NCBI GenBank assembly: GCA_037200685.1
Contig: JBBCIG010000018.1
Coordinates: forward strand, 68,533-132,532
From: JAJKIP01 sp037200685
Lineage (GTDB): Bacteria > Bacteroidota > Bacteroidia > Chitinophagales > Chitinophagaceae
Direction: 5' to 3'
Length of the DNA: 64,000 nt
The notes under the pieces are model-generated. The model had not been told where the DNA came from. It did not search any database and was given only the letters and a program-made list of their open reading frames with translations. Numbering within the stretch: the first letter of the stretch is position 1; the number at the start of each line of letters is the position of its first letter. Of this stretch, positions 27,565-37,002 are shown piece by piece. The position numbers and the translations under genes are program-made.

Positions 27565-29112
27565 TTAATTATCTTCTTCACCCAAATTAATCTGGTAAGA
27601 ATAAACACCATCATAATTAGGGTAGATTCCTTCAAATTTTATTTTTCCATACCCTGAACCAAGCGCCTGCGCCAGTTGGTCAATGTTCTTTATATCTTTT
27701 CCATTCACACTGGTGATAATAAAGTTTTCTTCCATCCTGGTGCGGCTGAATGGGCTATTGGCATTTATCTTTTTCACAATCACACCGCCTTCTACATCAT
27801 ATTTAGTGATCTGCTCTTTAGTCAGTGCCTGCAATTCCACACCAAGCCTGTCACCAATAAGTTCCGTAGCGCTGACATCCACTTTGCTTATCTCTCCTTT
27901 TAATGTAATATCAGAAGTATATTCTTTGCCTTCACGCAGGTAAGTCACTTTCACTTTATCGCCTGGTTTGTAGCTGGCAATCTGCCCGCTCATTTGTAAA
28001 CCGGATGTTACATACGAACCATTTATTTTAGTAATTACATCACCTTTTTTCAACCCGGCTTTGTAGGCAGCTCCATCAGTAGGCACTGCCAATGCATATA
28101 CACCCTGACCATCTTTTACGCCGGCCCTTTTCACCCAACCTTCATTGTCGCTGGTAGGATAAGAGATACCAAGATAACCTCTCTTCACATCACCGAATTC
28201 AATCAGGTCATTCACGATTTTCTTTACAATATTCACAGGTATTGCAAACGAGTAACCAGCATACGTACCACTTGGTGCCAGGATCGCAGAGTTAATACCG
28301 ATCAGTTGCCCATCTGTATTGATCAAAGCTCCACCGCTGTTACCCTGGTTCACCGCCGCATCTGTTTGGATGAATGATTCAATCGGGGACTGGCTTTGGC
28401 GGCTGTTGATACCAATTTGTCTTCCCTTAGCGCTGATGATACCTGCGGTCACAGTCGCTTCCAATGTCAGCGGGTAACCAACGGCTAATACCCATTGGCC
28501 AAGACTTGCGTTATCAGAATTGCCATAGATCATGTAAGGCAAACCTGTTGCATCCACTTTCAATACAGCGATATCACTGCTCGGGTCACGGCCGATCACT
28601 TTCGCCTTAAACGTCTTTTTATTTTCATTTAATGTAACAGTGATTTCTTCCGCTACACCATTACCACCATCAGAAACAACGTGGTTATTAGTTACGATAT
28701 ATCCATCATCACTGATGATCACGCCACTGCCGGATGCTCTTTGTTCAGGTTGTATGCCACCATTCGGGTCCATATCAAAAAATCGCCTGAACCAACCGTC
28801 CATATCATCATTACCACCGCCGCCCCTGCTGTTCGGCAATTCATTGCTGATTTTACGTGCAGCAATTTTTGTTTTTATATGCACTACCGCAGGCACCGCA
28901 GCATTCGCCGCCTTACTGAAATCCACAGGCTCTACACCACCCGTTGCGATCGCATTGTCATAAAAGCCAGCATAATTCACAGGCAGCTTACTATTATTAG
29001 TAGATTGAGCAAAGACAGTTTTCGCAGGATTTACTTTACTATACACCCACACACTGCCAATAGCTGATGAAGCGCTTACGGCAACGATCAGCAAGAGTTG
29101 TTTCCATTTCAT
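27565..29112 (-). CDS. degP: Trypsin-like serine protease HtrA/DegP with two PDZ domains (515 aa)
   Basis: This is an envelope quality-control protease. An N-terminal membrane anchor or signal (MKWKQLLLIVAVSASSAIGS) is followed by the S1C protease domain with the catalytic triad His144 (TNNHVV), Asp180 (SSDIAVLK) and Ser259 (NQGNSGGAL). A Gly/Asn-rich loop lies at 96-102. Two PDZ domains follow (about 300-400 and 420-510), with GYLGISYP and LGVELQALT as carboxylate loops. The length is standard and the frame intact. Confidence 0.93.
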   Translation of the reverse strand: MKWKQLLLIVAVSASSAIGSVWVYSKVNPAKTVFAQSTNNSKLPVNYAGFYDNAIATGGVEPVDFSKAANAAVPAVVHIKTKIAARKISNELPNSRGGGGNDDMDGWFRRFFDMDPNGGIQPEQRASGSGVIISDDGYIVTNNHVVSDGGNGVAEEITVTLNENKKTFKAKVIGRDPSSDIAVLKVDATGLPYMIYGNSDNASLGQWVLAVGYPLTLEATVTAGIISAKGRQIGINSRQSQSPIESFIQTDAAVNQGNSGGALINTDGQLIGINSAILAPSGTYAGYSFAIPVNIVKKIVNDLIEFGDVKRGYLGISYPTSDNEGWVKRAGVKDGQGVYALAVPTDGAAYKAGLKKGDVITKINGSYVTSGLQMSGQIASYKPGDKVKVTYLREGKEYTSDITLKGEISKVDVSATELIGDRLGVELQALTKEQITKYDVEGGVIVKKINANSPFSRTRMEENFIITSVNGKDIKNIDQLAQALGSGYGKIKFEGIYPNYDGVYSYQINLGEEDN

Positions 29113-29440
29113 ATTCTTTAATCGAGGTTTTTATTGTATCCTAAAAATTGTTATTCAGGTTCAGCGTAAATTTATTAGCCCGGCTGCATTGCTATGCGCA
29201 GCATCCCGTGGACTATCATCGCCTGTTGCGTCGCACTCTTCATCTTTCTGTCCGCTATTCAGCATAATTGATCTCTCCTCAATAATTATTAATTAATAAT
29301 TAGTAATTATTCCGCCCTCTATTCAAATTTCATCTTACTACACAAAATAACAACTGTCATAACAGTTTCGTTTTCCGTTGGTTCAGTTTAACAAATCATT
29401 TACTAAGCCCTTCGTAGGTTACTGTAAATTTATTAAAGAA
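29113..29440. other. Gene-free gap (328 bp)
   Basis: No gene is seen. It holds an R1 element at 29178-29265, an AT-rich stretch with ATTATTAATTAATAATTAGT near 29285, and the degP promoter region. The last 100 bases before the acyl-CoA reductase stop show no clear terminator. Confidence 0.55.
29178..29265 (+). repeat. R1 dispersed repeat, copy E
   Basis: GCCCGGCTGCATTGCTA, then an insert ATGCGCAGCATCCCGTGGA, then CTATCATCGCCTGTTGCGTC and CATCTTTCTGTCCGCTATTC. The inserted phrase has a mirror in copy G. Confidence 0.75.
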
Positions 29441-30463
29441 TTACGACAAATCCGATGCCCCTTCCGCAAGCTTTTTCAAAAAGCTGATCGTATCAACACC
29501 ATCCGCATAATCCCCGATCGCCGGGTATTGCGCTTGCCCAAAAGGAATAAACTCCCGTCCAACAATGCATTGCAGCTCAGATTTGCCTTCCAAAGATTTG
29601 TGCAACTTGTCTTTGTCCTTGTAAAATTCATAATTGAGCTGGCTGATGGGTGAGTAAGGAGACGCTTCTTCAATTAGGAGGATAGAGTCATTACTCATGT
29701 AGAATTTTTTATTCAATAAATGAATGGCGAGGTTATAATCGTAGTTGTTTTTGTATTTGGAATGATCGGCCATGTAGTTATATTTTTTAAAAGCCGATAA
29801 TAAAGGAACAAAATCATATTCTTCGGGCACAAAAATTTTAGTCACGTTGCGGCAACCTAACCCAAAGTACAAATACACATCATCTGCCAGTAACTCCAGT
29901 TCTTCTTTTGTTTCTTCGCCACTGAGGATGGCCACCGATGTCCTGTTACGACGAATGATATGCGGGTATTTCCTGAAATAATATTCAAAATGGGCAGCAG
30001 AGTTATTACTGCCGGTAGCGATATAAGCGTCGCATCCCTTCAGCATATCACCAAAACGGATCAGTTCATTTATTTCATCATTCCATTTCGCCATTACCTC
30101 TACCAGGTGTTTGATCAAAACCTTGTCTTTCGAAGAAGGTTTGATAAAAGCTATATGACCTGTAATGAATACGCAAAGCATATCATGGAAACCTACCAAT
30201 GGTATATTCCCTGCCATTACTATCCCGACCGTTTGCGGCTTATCGTTTATGGCTTTTAGATGATAGTTGGCTAACCAACGTTCAATTATTTCTTTTTGCA
30301 AAAAATTTTCAGCAATGCTGTTGGTAGCAAGATCAACAAATTGGGGAATAAACCAGCCATTCTCATAGCCAGCCCTCTCTTTTACCTGTTGCCATTCAGC
30401 ATTGCCGGATAAAATATATTTACCTAATTGATCTAATAAATCTATTCTCTGTTGTAAATTCAT
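29441..30463 (-). CDS. Acyl-CoA reductase, LuxC-like (340 aa)
   Basis: The ATG at 30463 (MNLQQRIDLLDQLGKYI) was chosen; a TTG two codons upstream is unlikely. The protein has the aldehyde-dehydrogenase-like NAD(P) region with VGIVMAGNIPLVGFHDMLCV (about residue 80) and AFIKPSSKDKVL, and the likely catalytic cysteine in LYFGLGCRNVTKIFVP (about 205). Family members reduce acyl-CoA to aldehyde. In this phylum the gene is regularly beside a small 4Fe-4S ferredoxin, as here (divergent, 75 bp between starts), which suggests a shared redox role. The natural substrate is unknown. Confidence 0.8.
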   Translation of the reverse strand: MNLQQRIDLLDQLGKYILSGNAEWQQVKERAGYENGWFIPQFVDLATNSIAENFLQKEIIERWLANYHLKAINDKPQTVGIVMAGNIPLVGFHDMLCVFITGHIAFIKPSSKDKVLIKHLVEVMAKWNDEINELIRFGDMLKGCDAYIATGSNNSAAHFEYYFRKYPHIIRRNRTSVAILSGEETKEELELLADDVYLYFGLGCRNVTKIFVPEEYDFVPLLSAFKKYNYMADHSKYKNNYDYNLAIHLLNKKFYMSNDSILLIEEASPYSPISQLNYEFYKDKDKLHKSLEGKSELQCIVGREFIPFGQAQYPAIGDYADGVDTISFLKKLAEGASDLS

Positions 30464-30538
30464 GCGCAAATATTAAATTTGTTCTCTGGAAACTAACGAT
30501 TAGCAAAATTATTTCAACCCATTAACTCGAACTAGCCC

Positions 30539-30886
30539 ATGGCAATTAAAATAACAGAAGAATGTATCAACTGCGGTGCCTGCGAACCGGAATGTCCCAA
30601 TAATGCAATATATGAAGGCGGCGTTGAATGGGCCATATCAGATGGCACTTCCGTAAAAGGATCCTTTACATTAGTAGATGGCAGCGTTGTAGATGCAGAC
30701 CAAAAGAATGCTCCAGTAAGTACAGATACCTATTATATTACCCCTAATAAATGCACGGAATGCCAGGGTTTTCATGAAGAGCCCCAATGTGCAGCTGTTT
30801 GTCCTGTAGACTGTTGCGTTCCGGACGAGATGTACCAGGAAACAGTAGAAGAACTGATGGCGAAGAAAGAGAAGCTGCATATGTAA
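30539..30886 (+). CDS. 4Fe-4S dicluster ferredoxin (115 aa)
   Basis: An electron carrier. The first cluster motif is CINCGACEPECP at residues 9-20; the second is CTECQGFHEEPQCAAVCP with a longer spacing, near 75-92, as in the Alvin-type ferredoxins. The C-terminus is a charged helix (ETVEELMAKKEKLHM). It is intact and divergent from the acyl-CoA reductase. Confidence 0.9.
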   Translation: MAIKITEECINCGACEPECPNNAIYEGGVEWAISDGTSVKGSFTLVDGSVVDADQKNAPVSTDTYYITPNKCTECQGFHEEPQCAAVCPVDCCVPDEMYQETVEELMAKKEKLHM

Positions 30887-31007
30887 CAATGTGCATAAAA
30901 TTCTCTCTCAAAAATTAGATTATAGCACGATTTTTTCTATCTTACTTGTAGTTAATAAAGCAGTTCTGCTGCTAAATTGTTGGCGGGTGATATTTCCCGT
31001 CGTAAAG

Positions 31008-31035
31008 AGGTGAAGGGCAATTATGGCCTTCACCT
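31008..31035 (+). terminator. Hairpin terminator
   Basis: AGGTGAAGG and CCTTCACCT form a 9 bp stem followed by TTTCTTATTTT. It lies about 120 bp after the ferredoxin stop and 110 bp before ddl. The stretch between stop and hairpin holds a second small stem (GCGGG/CCCGT) and could carry a small RNA, but I see no proof. Confidence 0.65.
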
Positions 31036-31145
31036 TTCTTATTTTAAGTAATATTCATCCTGTATTCAGATGTTATTCCCTTTGTAACAGAATTTTATTT
31101 CATTCAATACAATTTTTCTTCAATATTTGCGCTTCAAATGCAATC

Positions 31146-32138
31146 ATGAAGAAGAACATTGCCCTCGTCACAGGTGGTTTTTCCGGTGAAGCGGTCATCT
31201 CCTATAAAAGTGCTGTTACAATAGATACTAATCTTAGCAGGAAACTTTTCAATGTCTATAAGATTGATATTAATCCCAAAGGCTGGTTTTATGAAATGAC
31301 GGATGGCCGGAAAGTGGAAGTTGATAAGAACGATTTTTCATTACAACTCGACAACCGCAAAGTCCGGTTCGACGCTGTCTTTATCGGCATGCACGGCACT
31401 CCGGGTGAAGACGGTAAGTTGCAGGGATATTTTGATACATTAAGAATAAGCTATACAGGCTGCGATGCTGCTTCCTCATCCCTCACTTTTAATAAGCGTT
31501 ATACCGTAGCAGTCGCAAAAATGGCGGGCATCGCTGTCGCCAATTCCGTATTATTAATTAAAAATAATTTTATAAGCCCGGATGAAATAGCTTCCCAGCT
31601 TAAATTCCCAGTTTTTGTAAAACCGAATAACGGCGGCTCCAGCATTGGTATGTCGAAAGTGAACAATGCTTCCGATGAATTAGGGGTAGCTATTGAAAAA
31701 GCATTTCGTGAAGACGAACAGGTGTTGATAGAAGAATTCATCAGCGGCCGTGAGTTTACCATCGGTGTTTTTAAAAGTAAAGGAGAAGTCATTACATTGC
31801 CGATAACAGAGATCATCAGCAAAAAAGAATTTTTTGATTACGAAGCAAAATACGAAGGCGCTTCTACGGAAGTAACGCCTGCACAGGTGGATGATGCCGT
31901 AGCAGATAAAATAAGAGAAGCGGCAAAAAGGATATACAGTATTTTTAATTGCCGTGGTATTGTTCGGATTGATTTTATCTATGATGAAAGCACGGGTCAG
32001 CCATTTATGCTGGAAGTAAACACCGTTCCCGGTCAAAGTGAAGCCAGCATCGTGCCGCAGCAGGTGAAAGCGATGGGCTGGAGCCTTGAAGAATTTTATA
32101 CCAGACTGGTAGAAGAAGCGTTAAGTACTGTTAAGTGA
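31146..32138 (+). CDS. ddl: D-alanine--D-alanine ligase (330 aa)
   Basis: It makes the D-Ala-D-Ala dipeptide for peptidoglycan, using ATP, in the cytosol. The ATG at 31146 (MKKNIALVTGGFSGEAVISY) was chosen; upstream in-frame codons lie in the leader. The ATP-grasp fold is complete, with GMHGTPGEDGKLQGYFDTL, FVKPNNGGSSIGMSKV (ATP loop), VLIEEFISGREFTIGV and FMLEVNTVPGQSEASIVP with the metal ligands Glu and Asn. The neighbouring PASTA protein also fits cell-wall work. Confidence 0.93.
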   Translation: MKKNIALVTGGFSGEAVISYKSAVTIDTNLSRKLFNVYKIDINPKGWFYEMTDGRKVEVDKNDFSLQLDNRKVRFDAVFIGMHGTPGEDGKLQGYFDTLRISYTGCDAASSSLTFNKRYTVAVAKMAGIAVANSVLLIKNNFISPDEIASQLKFPVFVKPNNGGSSIGMSKVNNASDELGVAIEKAFREDEQVLIEEFISGREFTIGVFKSKGEVITLPITEIISKKEFFDYEAKYEGASTEVTPAQVDDAVADKIREAAKRIYSIFNCRGIVRIDFIYDESTGQPFMLEVNTVPGQSEASIVPQQVKAMGWSLEEFYTRLVEEALSTVK

Positions 32139-32167
32139 AAGAAAGCGGTCTCGTTTTAAGACGCCAT

Positions 32168-32242
32168 GGAAACGGAAGGATCAACGGAGCGTCGCAACAG
32201 ACGATGCAATGATACTTCGACTTCGCTCAGTACTGAAGCTGG
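32168..32242 (-). repeat. R1 dispersed repeat, copy F
   Basis: Reverse orientation: GGAGCGTCGCAACAGACGAT, GCAATGATAC, then an inserted TTCGACTTCGCTCAGTAC and GAAGCTGG. It sits between ddl and the PASTA gene. Confidence 0.65.
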
Positions 32243-32345
32243 CATCATATAATTTTAATTAAAAGCGCAGATAGAGGATCAATAAGCAATCCCGGCCTGA
32301 TATCCAGCATCTCGTATCTTTATTTATTAAACGATAAAACCTGGC

Positions 32346-33158
32346 ATGTTTAAGTTCGTCACACACCGGCCTTTATGGCTGAATATTCTCACAGGGATTG
32401 CTTTGGCATTCATCCTCTTTTTCATCTTTGTTTTTTCATTGAAGTGGTGTACCCATCACAATCAATCAAAAACAATTCCTTCCGTAGTGGGAAAGTCATT
32501 TGATGATGCGGAGAAATTATTGGAAGACGCCGGTTTTGAAGTGCAGGTGCAGGACTCGATTTATGTAGATACTACTAAACCATTGACGGTATTGAAGCAG
32601 GTGCCCGACGCTGATGAAGTCGTGAAAGTGAACCGTACTGTTTATCTCACGATCAACCGTGCCATACCACCTGTTGTGGAAATGCCTAATCTTGTTGGGT
32701 TCAGTTTTCGAAGTGCTGAGATGGCGCTCAAGAGTGCTAACCTTCGGGTGGGTGATACTACTTATAAACCTGACTTTGCCAATAATGCTGTGCTCGAACA
32801 AGTATATAAAGGCAGCCCGATTCCACCAGGTACAAAGATCCGGATGGGAAGCGTGATATCGCTGGTGCTGGGCGATGGTGTGGGTGACAGGAAGTTTGTA
32901 GTGCCTTCTTTGATTGGCATGACCTATTGCGCTGCTAAATCAAAACTGGAAGAGAATGGAATTACTTTCGGCTCTGTAATCGCTGATGATATAAGTGATA
33001 CCTGCAGCGCATATATCTATAAACAAAGCCCGCAACGTTTTAATGACGATAGAGAATTTCAATACATCCGTTCTGGCCAATTGATGGATGTGTGGCTGCA
33101 ACGTGAAAAACCGGCAATAGATACTTTTACAGTACCCAAGCCAGTAGAAAATCAATAA
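32346..33158 (+). CDS. Membrane-anchored PASTA-domain protein (270 aa)
   Basis: A short cytosolic N-terminus and one membrane segment (ILTGIALAFILFFIFVFSL, residues about 14-32) are followed by three extracytoplasmic PASTA domains, about 43-105 (IPSVVGKSFDDAEKLLEDAG), 112-180 (MPNLVGFSFRSAEMALKSAN) and 188-255 (VPSLIGMTYCAAKSKLEENG). PASTA domains bind peptidoglycan or muropeptides. No kinase or transpeptidase domain is attached. Position after ddl supports a cell-wall role; the rhodanese gene begins 20 bp later and is probably co-transcribed. Confidence 0.87.
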   Translation: MFKFVTHRPLWLNILTGIALAFILFFIFVFSLKWCTHHNQSKTIPSVVGKSFDDAEKLLEDAGFEVQVQDSIYVDTTKPLTVLKQVPDADEVVKVNRTVYLTINRAIPPVVEMPNLVGFSFRSAEMALKSANLRVGDTTYKPDFANNAVLEQVYKGSPIPPGTKIRMGSVISLVLGDGVGDRKFVVPSLIGMTYCAAKSKLEENGITFGSVIADDISDTCSAYIYKQSPQRFNDDREFQYIRSGQLMDVWLQREKPAIDTFTVPKPVENQ

Positions 33159-33178
33159 TATTATTTTAAAAAGTAAGT

Positions 33179-33493
33179 ATGGAGAATATAACCATTGAAG
33201 AAGTAAAAAAACGGCTTGATGCGGGAGAGAAGCTGAACATCGTGGATGTAAGAGAACCACATGAGCATGCTGATTTTAATATTGGCGGAACATTGTATCC
33301 ATTGGGACAAGTGCAAACGATGCAGGTGGATGAACTGGAAGAATATAAAGATGAAGAACTCATTGTATACTGCCGGAGTGGTAACCGCAGCGGTCAGGCC
33401 TGTATGATACTGGATACATTAGGTTTTAAGAATACAAAAAATCTTGTGGGTGGTATGCTGGCATGGCAGGAAAAATTTGGAAGCGAAAAATAG
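33179..33493 (+). CDS. Rhodanese-like domain protein (104 aa)
   Basis: A single rhodanese domain: NIVDVREPHEHADFNI near residue 20, the active-site loop YCRSGNRSGQA with Cys at about 63, and LVGGMLAWQEKFG at the end. Such proteins move sulfane sulfur between carriers. No signal peptide is present, so it is cytosolic. It follows the PASTA gene by 20 bp. Confidence 0.88.
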   Translation: MENITIEEVKKRLDAGEKLNIVDVREPHEHADFNIGGTLYPLGQVQTMQVDELEEYKDEELIVYCRSGNRSGQACMILDTLGFKNTKNLVGGMLAWQEKFGSEK

Positions 33494-33498
33494 GAAAC

Positions 33499-33555
33499 CG
33501 GAACTCCAGTTCCGATCATTGATTAAAAGTAAGAAGCCGGAACTTTAGTTCCGGC
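33499..33555. terminator. Two tandem hairpins with the same stem
   Basis: CGGAACT-CC-AGTTCCG at 33499-33514 and GCCGGAACT-TT-AGTTCCGGC at 33536-33555 lie between the convergent rhodanese and TonB-receptor genes. Both are perfect stems built from the same phrase, so the second probably arose by duplication. Confidence 0.65.
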
Positions 33556-33570
33556 CTCGGTCTGTTTCTC

Positions 33571-35742
33571 CTACAATCTTATATTCAGCCCAATCATATA
33601 ATTCGTTCCCGCCATCGGGAAATAATAATTATCGGCGGTAATAGTTCCATCGTACACATAACTGTACGTGTAGCCGTTAGGCTCATATTTTTTGTTGAAA
33701 ATATTATTTACCTGCCCGATCAATTTACAATCTTTTAAAAGCTTATTTCCAAAACTGAAAATAACCCTTGTATCCTGCGTATAAAAAGCATCGAGCTTCC
33801 TGCTTTCATTTTGTGTATTATCCAGGTATTGTTTACCAACATATTTACTCAATAAACTCAATTCAATATTCTTTACCGGTAAAAAATTAATTGTCAACCC
33901 GCCAATGACCGAAGGCGCAAAAGCGATATCGGTATTTTTATGTGGAATGTCTTGCTGCCCAATCCAATCAAAGCTGGCATCATAATTATCAAGAAATTCG
34001 GTGAACGTTTTTATTTTATTGCGGCTGAAAGTAAGGTTGGCCGCAACATTCACCCATTTTGAAAATGTGTAACCACCCTGCAATTCAATACCTGCACGGT
34101 AACTATTGGGTACATTAATTCTTGTATAAGCTCCCACATCATTGATCATGCCGGTGAGTACCAGTTGATCTTTATACAACATGTAATAGAGAGTAGCGCT
34201 GGCATAAGATGTTGCCGTTCTTTTTTCAATACCTGCTTCAAAATCGTGCAGTGTTTCTTTTTTCGGCTGGTTCATCGGGCTGGCTTCAAAATCATCCCGG
34301 TTCGGTTCTTTGCCGGCCATGGCATAGCTGAAATAAGTTTGCCATCCATTCCTGCTGTAGCTGATACCCGCTTTCGGGTTTACGAAATGAAATTTTCTAT
34401 TGATCAATAAAGAAGGGTTATTGGCGAAGCCATTCATCTTATGCTGTACTTGTCGATATTGCAGATCGGTAAATAAACTCCAGTATGCCGATAAATCGTA
34501 TTGCCATTTGCCATACACATTGATATCTGATTTCAATGCATCCACATCATAGTACTGGTAGTCTTTATTAATGCCATACTGCGCCCAGATGATATTACCA
34601 TGGTGATTGCCATCGTACACGGTCCAGCCACTGCCGATAGTGATGGCGTTTTTACCCTTTTTATATTGCGCTGAAAATACCTGTCCATAAAAATAATTGT
34701 CCAGCCATTTTTGCCTGATCAAATCAGTTTTGGTAATAGTAGTTCCGCCGATTACAACATTCGGAAGATTATAGCTTGAAAATTTTTGCCCCCCTTTATA
34801 GTTCTCATAATAACCAAGGCCACGGGTAAGAAATGCCGCCGTATTAAAACTCCAGTTATCGTTGCATTGTGTATTAAAGAATAACTGGTAATGCGTTTGC
34901 CTGTAATTATCTGTTTCGTTATCGTAAGGTTCACCGGGTTTATCCGTTCCGCTTGAATTGAAAGTCCTGTTTGTTTTCAATAAATTTTCCGGTACGCCGT
35001 TCCATGCCTGGTAGGTTTTTTCTTTTCCTGAAAAAACATTGAAACGCAGTGCTGATTTATTAGCGGTATAAACGCCGGATAAATAAAAAGATTGCAGGTT
35101 GCTTTTCGACCTGTCGATATAACCATCGCTTGTTACCTGGCTCAATCTTGCATCTACCGTAAAATGATTGTTGATCAAACCCGTGCCTGCTTTCACCGTA
35201 TTCTTCCATGTGTTGAAAGAGCCATAACTGTTATTGATTTCCGCATAGGTCTTGGGATTAAATTCATTAGTCGATAAACTAACTGTTGCACCGAATGCAC
35301 CGGTACCATTGGAAGAAGTACCCACACCACGTTGTATTTGTATAGAATTCACTGAAGAAGCAATATCCGGCAGGTCAACAAAAAATGTTCCCTGGCTTTC
35401 CGCATCATTGTAAGGGATGCCGTTCACGGTTACGTTTATCCTTGTCGCATCGCTGCCGCGGATGCGGATACCTGTATAGCCAATACCATTACCGGCATCT
35501 GAATTGATCACCACTGAAGGTGTTTGGTTCAGCAGGAAGGGCACATCCTGGCCCAGGTTGTTTTTTTCAATTTCTTTTTTACCAATATTGGTTTTGGTAA
35601 ATGGCGCTTTATCTCCGGCACGAATGGCTTTTACTTCTACGGGAGAAAGCAAATAAAAACTGTCTGTAGCAGTGTTCTTTTCCTGCGCCATTAATTGCTG
35701 GCATAGAAAAAATGAAATAACGGGAACTGCAATCCTCTTCAT
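33571..35742 (-). CDS. TonB-dependent outer-membrane receptor, thiamine-regulated (723 aa)
   Basis: A 19-residue signal peptide (MKRIAVPVISFFLCQQLMAQ) is followed directly by the plug domain, without the carboxypeptidase-like domain of SusC proteins. The plug has LNQTPSVVINSDAGNG, GIRIRGSDATRINVTVNGIP and IQRGVGTSSNGTGAFGATVS. The barrel of about 550 residues ends GTNYMIGLNIRL with no standard terminal phenylalanine, but with alternating aromatic strands. A TPP riboswitch lies in the 5' leader, so the gene should be off when thiamine is plentiful. The likely cargo is thiamine or a precursor; similar THI-element-controlled receptors are known from comparative genomics of Bacteroidota. Confidence 0.9.
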   Translation of the reverse strand: MKRIAVPVISFFLCQQLMAQEKNTATDSFYLLSPVEVKAIRAGDKAPFTKTNIGKKEIEKNNLGQDVPFLLNQTPSVVINSDAGNGIGYTGIRIRGSDATRINVTVNGIPYNDAESQGTFFVDLPDIASSVNSIQIQRGVGTSSNGTGAFGATVSLSTNEFNPKTYAEINNSYGSFNTWKNTVKAGTGLINNHFTVDARLSQVTSDGYIDRSKSNLQSFYLSGVYTANKSALRFNVFSGKEKTYQAWNGVPENLLKTNRTFNSSGTDKPGEPYDNETDNYRQTHYQLFFNTQCNDNWSFNTAAFLTRGLGYYENYKGGQKFSSYNLPNVVIGGTTITKTDLIRQKWLDNYFYGQVFSAQYKKGKNAITIGSGWTVYDGNHHGNIIWAQYGINKDYQYYDVDALKSDINVYGKWQYDLSAYWSLFTDLQYRQVQHKMNGFANNPSLLINRKFHFVNPKAGISYSRNGWQTYFSYAMAGKEPNRDDFEASPMNQPKKETLHDFEAGIEKRTATSYASATLYYMLYKDQLVLTGMINDVGAYTRINVPNSYRAGIELQGGYTFSKWVNVAANLTFSRNKIKTFTEFLDNYDASFDWIGQQDIPHKNTDIAFAPSVIGGLTINFLPVKNIELSLLSKYVGKQYLDNTQNESRKLDAFYTQDTRVIFSFGNKLLKDCKLIGQVNNIFNKKYEPNGYTYSYVYDGTITADNYYFPMAGTNYMIGLNIRL

Positions 35743-35808
35743 CTTTTTAAATTTTTAAGGTTAAAAGAAGGAGAGGGAAATGCTGTGGTGAAGAAAGGGG
35801 AAAATGGA

Positions 35809-35906
35809 ACCTCCTTCCCTGCGCAGGCATTACCCTGATCAGGTTTTACGGGTATTATCTCAGCCCAGCATATACTTTGTTGCATATCTGTAGCACCCCG
35901 GGAAAC
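35809..35906 (-). ncRNA. TPP riboswitch (THI box)
   Basis: Read leftward, the conserved THI-box blocks occur in order: GGGGTGC, then a variable arm, GGGCTGAGATAATACCCGT, AACCTGATCAGGGTAATGCC and GCGCAGGGAAGGAGG. It binds thiamine pyrophosphate and lies about 67 bp upstream of the TonB-receptor ATG. No strong intrinsic terminator is seen between it and the gene, so control of translation initiation is more likely. Confidence 0.92.
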
Positions 35907-36060
35907 GCTGTTGAATTACTAAAGAACTGGATGCAAAGCTAAGGAAGTGTGGAGATATCAGTAAAATAATCTGAACCACGATTTGGGTAGATTAATGGAT
36001 TCAAAGATTTGTTCTTATAATCTTATAAATCCACCCAAATCGTGTTTCGGGCAAATGTTT

Positions 36061-36191
36061 AGTAGCGAACAGAACCCTGATCCCGATAGCTATCGGGAGT
36101 GCGACGCCCCGATATGCATCGGGGTTTCGCTTCGCTCAACAACAGGCGACAATAGTCCGCAGGATGCTGCGCATAACACCACAGCCCGGCC
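36061..36191 (-). repeat. R1 dispersed repeat, copy G (expanded)
   Basis: Reverse orientation with two internal insertions: the palindrome CCCGATAGCTATCGGG and a second hairpin GCCCCGATATGCATCGGGG, plus GTCCGCAGGATGCTGCGCAT, the counterpart of the insert in copy E. It ends CACAGCCCGGC. Confidence 0.7.
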
Positions 36192-36256
36192 CATAAAATT
36201 TTAAAAAAATTGTAACTTTTCAACGACCTGCTTCGTACCACACCAAACCATAGTTT

Positions 36257-36976
36257 ATGAAGAAGTTATTTCTTTCTGTTTTAATACTTTCAGCCAGCGC
36301 CAGCTTTTGCGTGGCCCAAAAGACAATACAGGACTTAAATGTTGAAAAAAGGACTGTTGGCAGCTTTCACGGGATTACGGTTGCCACGGGTGTTGAACTG
36401 GTGCTAACGCAGGGTAATGTGGAGGAAGTGGCGGTTAGCGCTTCAAAAACGGAGTACCGTGACCATATCATCACCGAAGTGGTGGATGGAGTTTTGAAAA
36501 TTCATTACGAGACAAAAACCGGCGCTATTAACCGGAAGGGCGAAGACAAAAATTTAAAAGCTTATGTTTCCTGCAAAACGCTGGATAAACTGAATGTAGA
36601 AACCGGCGCAACGGTTGAAATAGATGGTGTGCTCAGTTCTGCAAATTTAGATCTGAAAGCAAACACAGGCGGCATTGTAAATGGTAAAATAAATATCACG
36701 ACTTTAAAAGTAGACCAGTCTACCGGCTCAAAAATTACATTGACGGGAACAGCAGATAACGTGGATGTTGCTGGTAACACAGGAAGTAAATTTATGAGCG
36801 AAGAATTGAAAACCGTTCAATGCAGCGCTAATGTAAACACCGGCGCTAAAATATTTATTACGGTGGAAAAAGAACTGAATGTAAAGGCAAACACCGGAGG
36901 TGAAGTAAAATATAAAGGTGGCGCTGGCATCCGCGATGTGAAAACACGTACCGGCGGCTCGGTATCGAAAATATAA
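36257..36976 (+). CDS. Secreted DUF2807 (GIN-domain) protein, first of a pair (239 aa)
   Basis: Signal peptide MKKLFLSVLILSASASFCVA, then a head with FHGITVATGVELVLTQG and a right-handed beta-helix-like repeat region whose turns carry NTGG, STGS, NTGS and NTGA (residues about 115-235). Such proteins are abundant in Bacteroidota, are exported, and have no proven function. The next gene is a paralogue 26 bp downstream, so they form an operon. Confidence 0.85.
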   Translation: MKKLFLSVLILSASASFCVAQKTIQDLNVEKRTVGSFHGITVATGVELVLTQGNVEEVAVSASKTEYRDHIITEVVDGVLKIHYETKTGAINRKGEDKNLKAYVSCKTLDKLNVETGATVEIDGVLSSANLDLKANTGGIVNGKINITTLKVDQSTGSKITLTGTADNVDVAGNTGSKFMSEELKTVQCSANVNTGAKIFITVEKELNVKANTGGEVKYKGGAGIRDVKTRTGGSVSKI

Positions 36977-37002
36977 AACGGAATTTTAATAAACAAAGAC
37001 TA

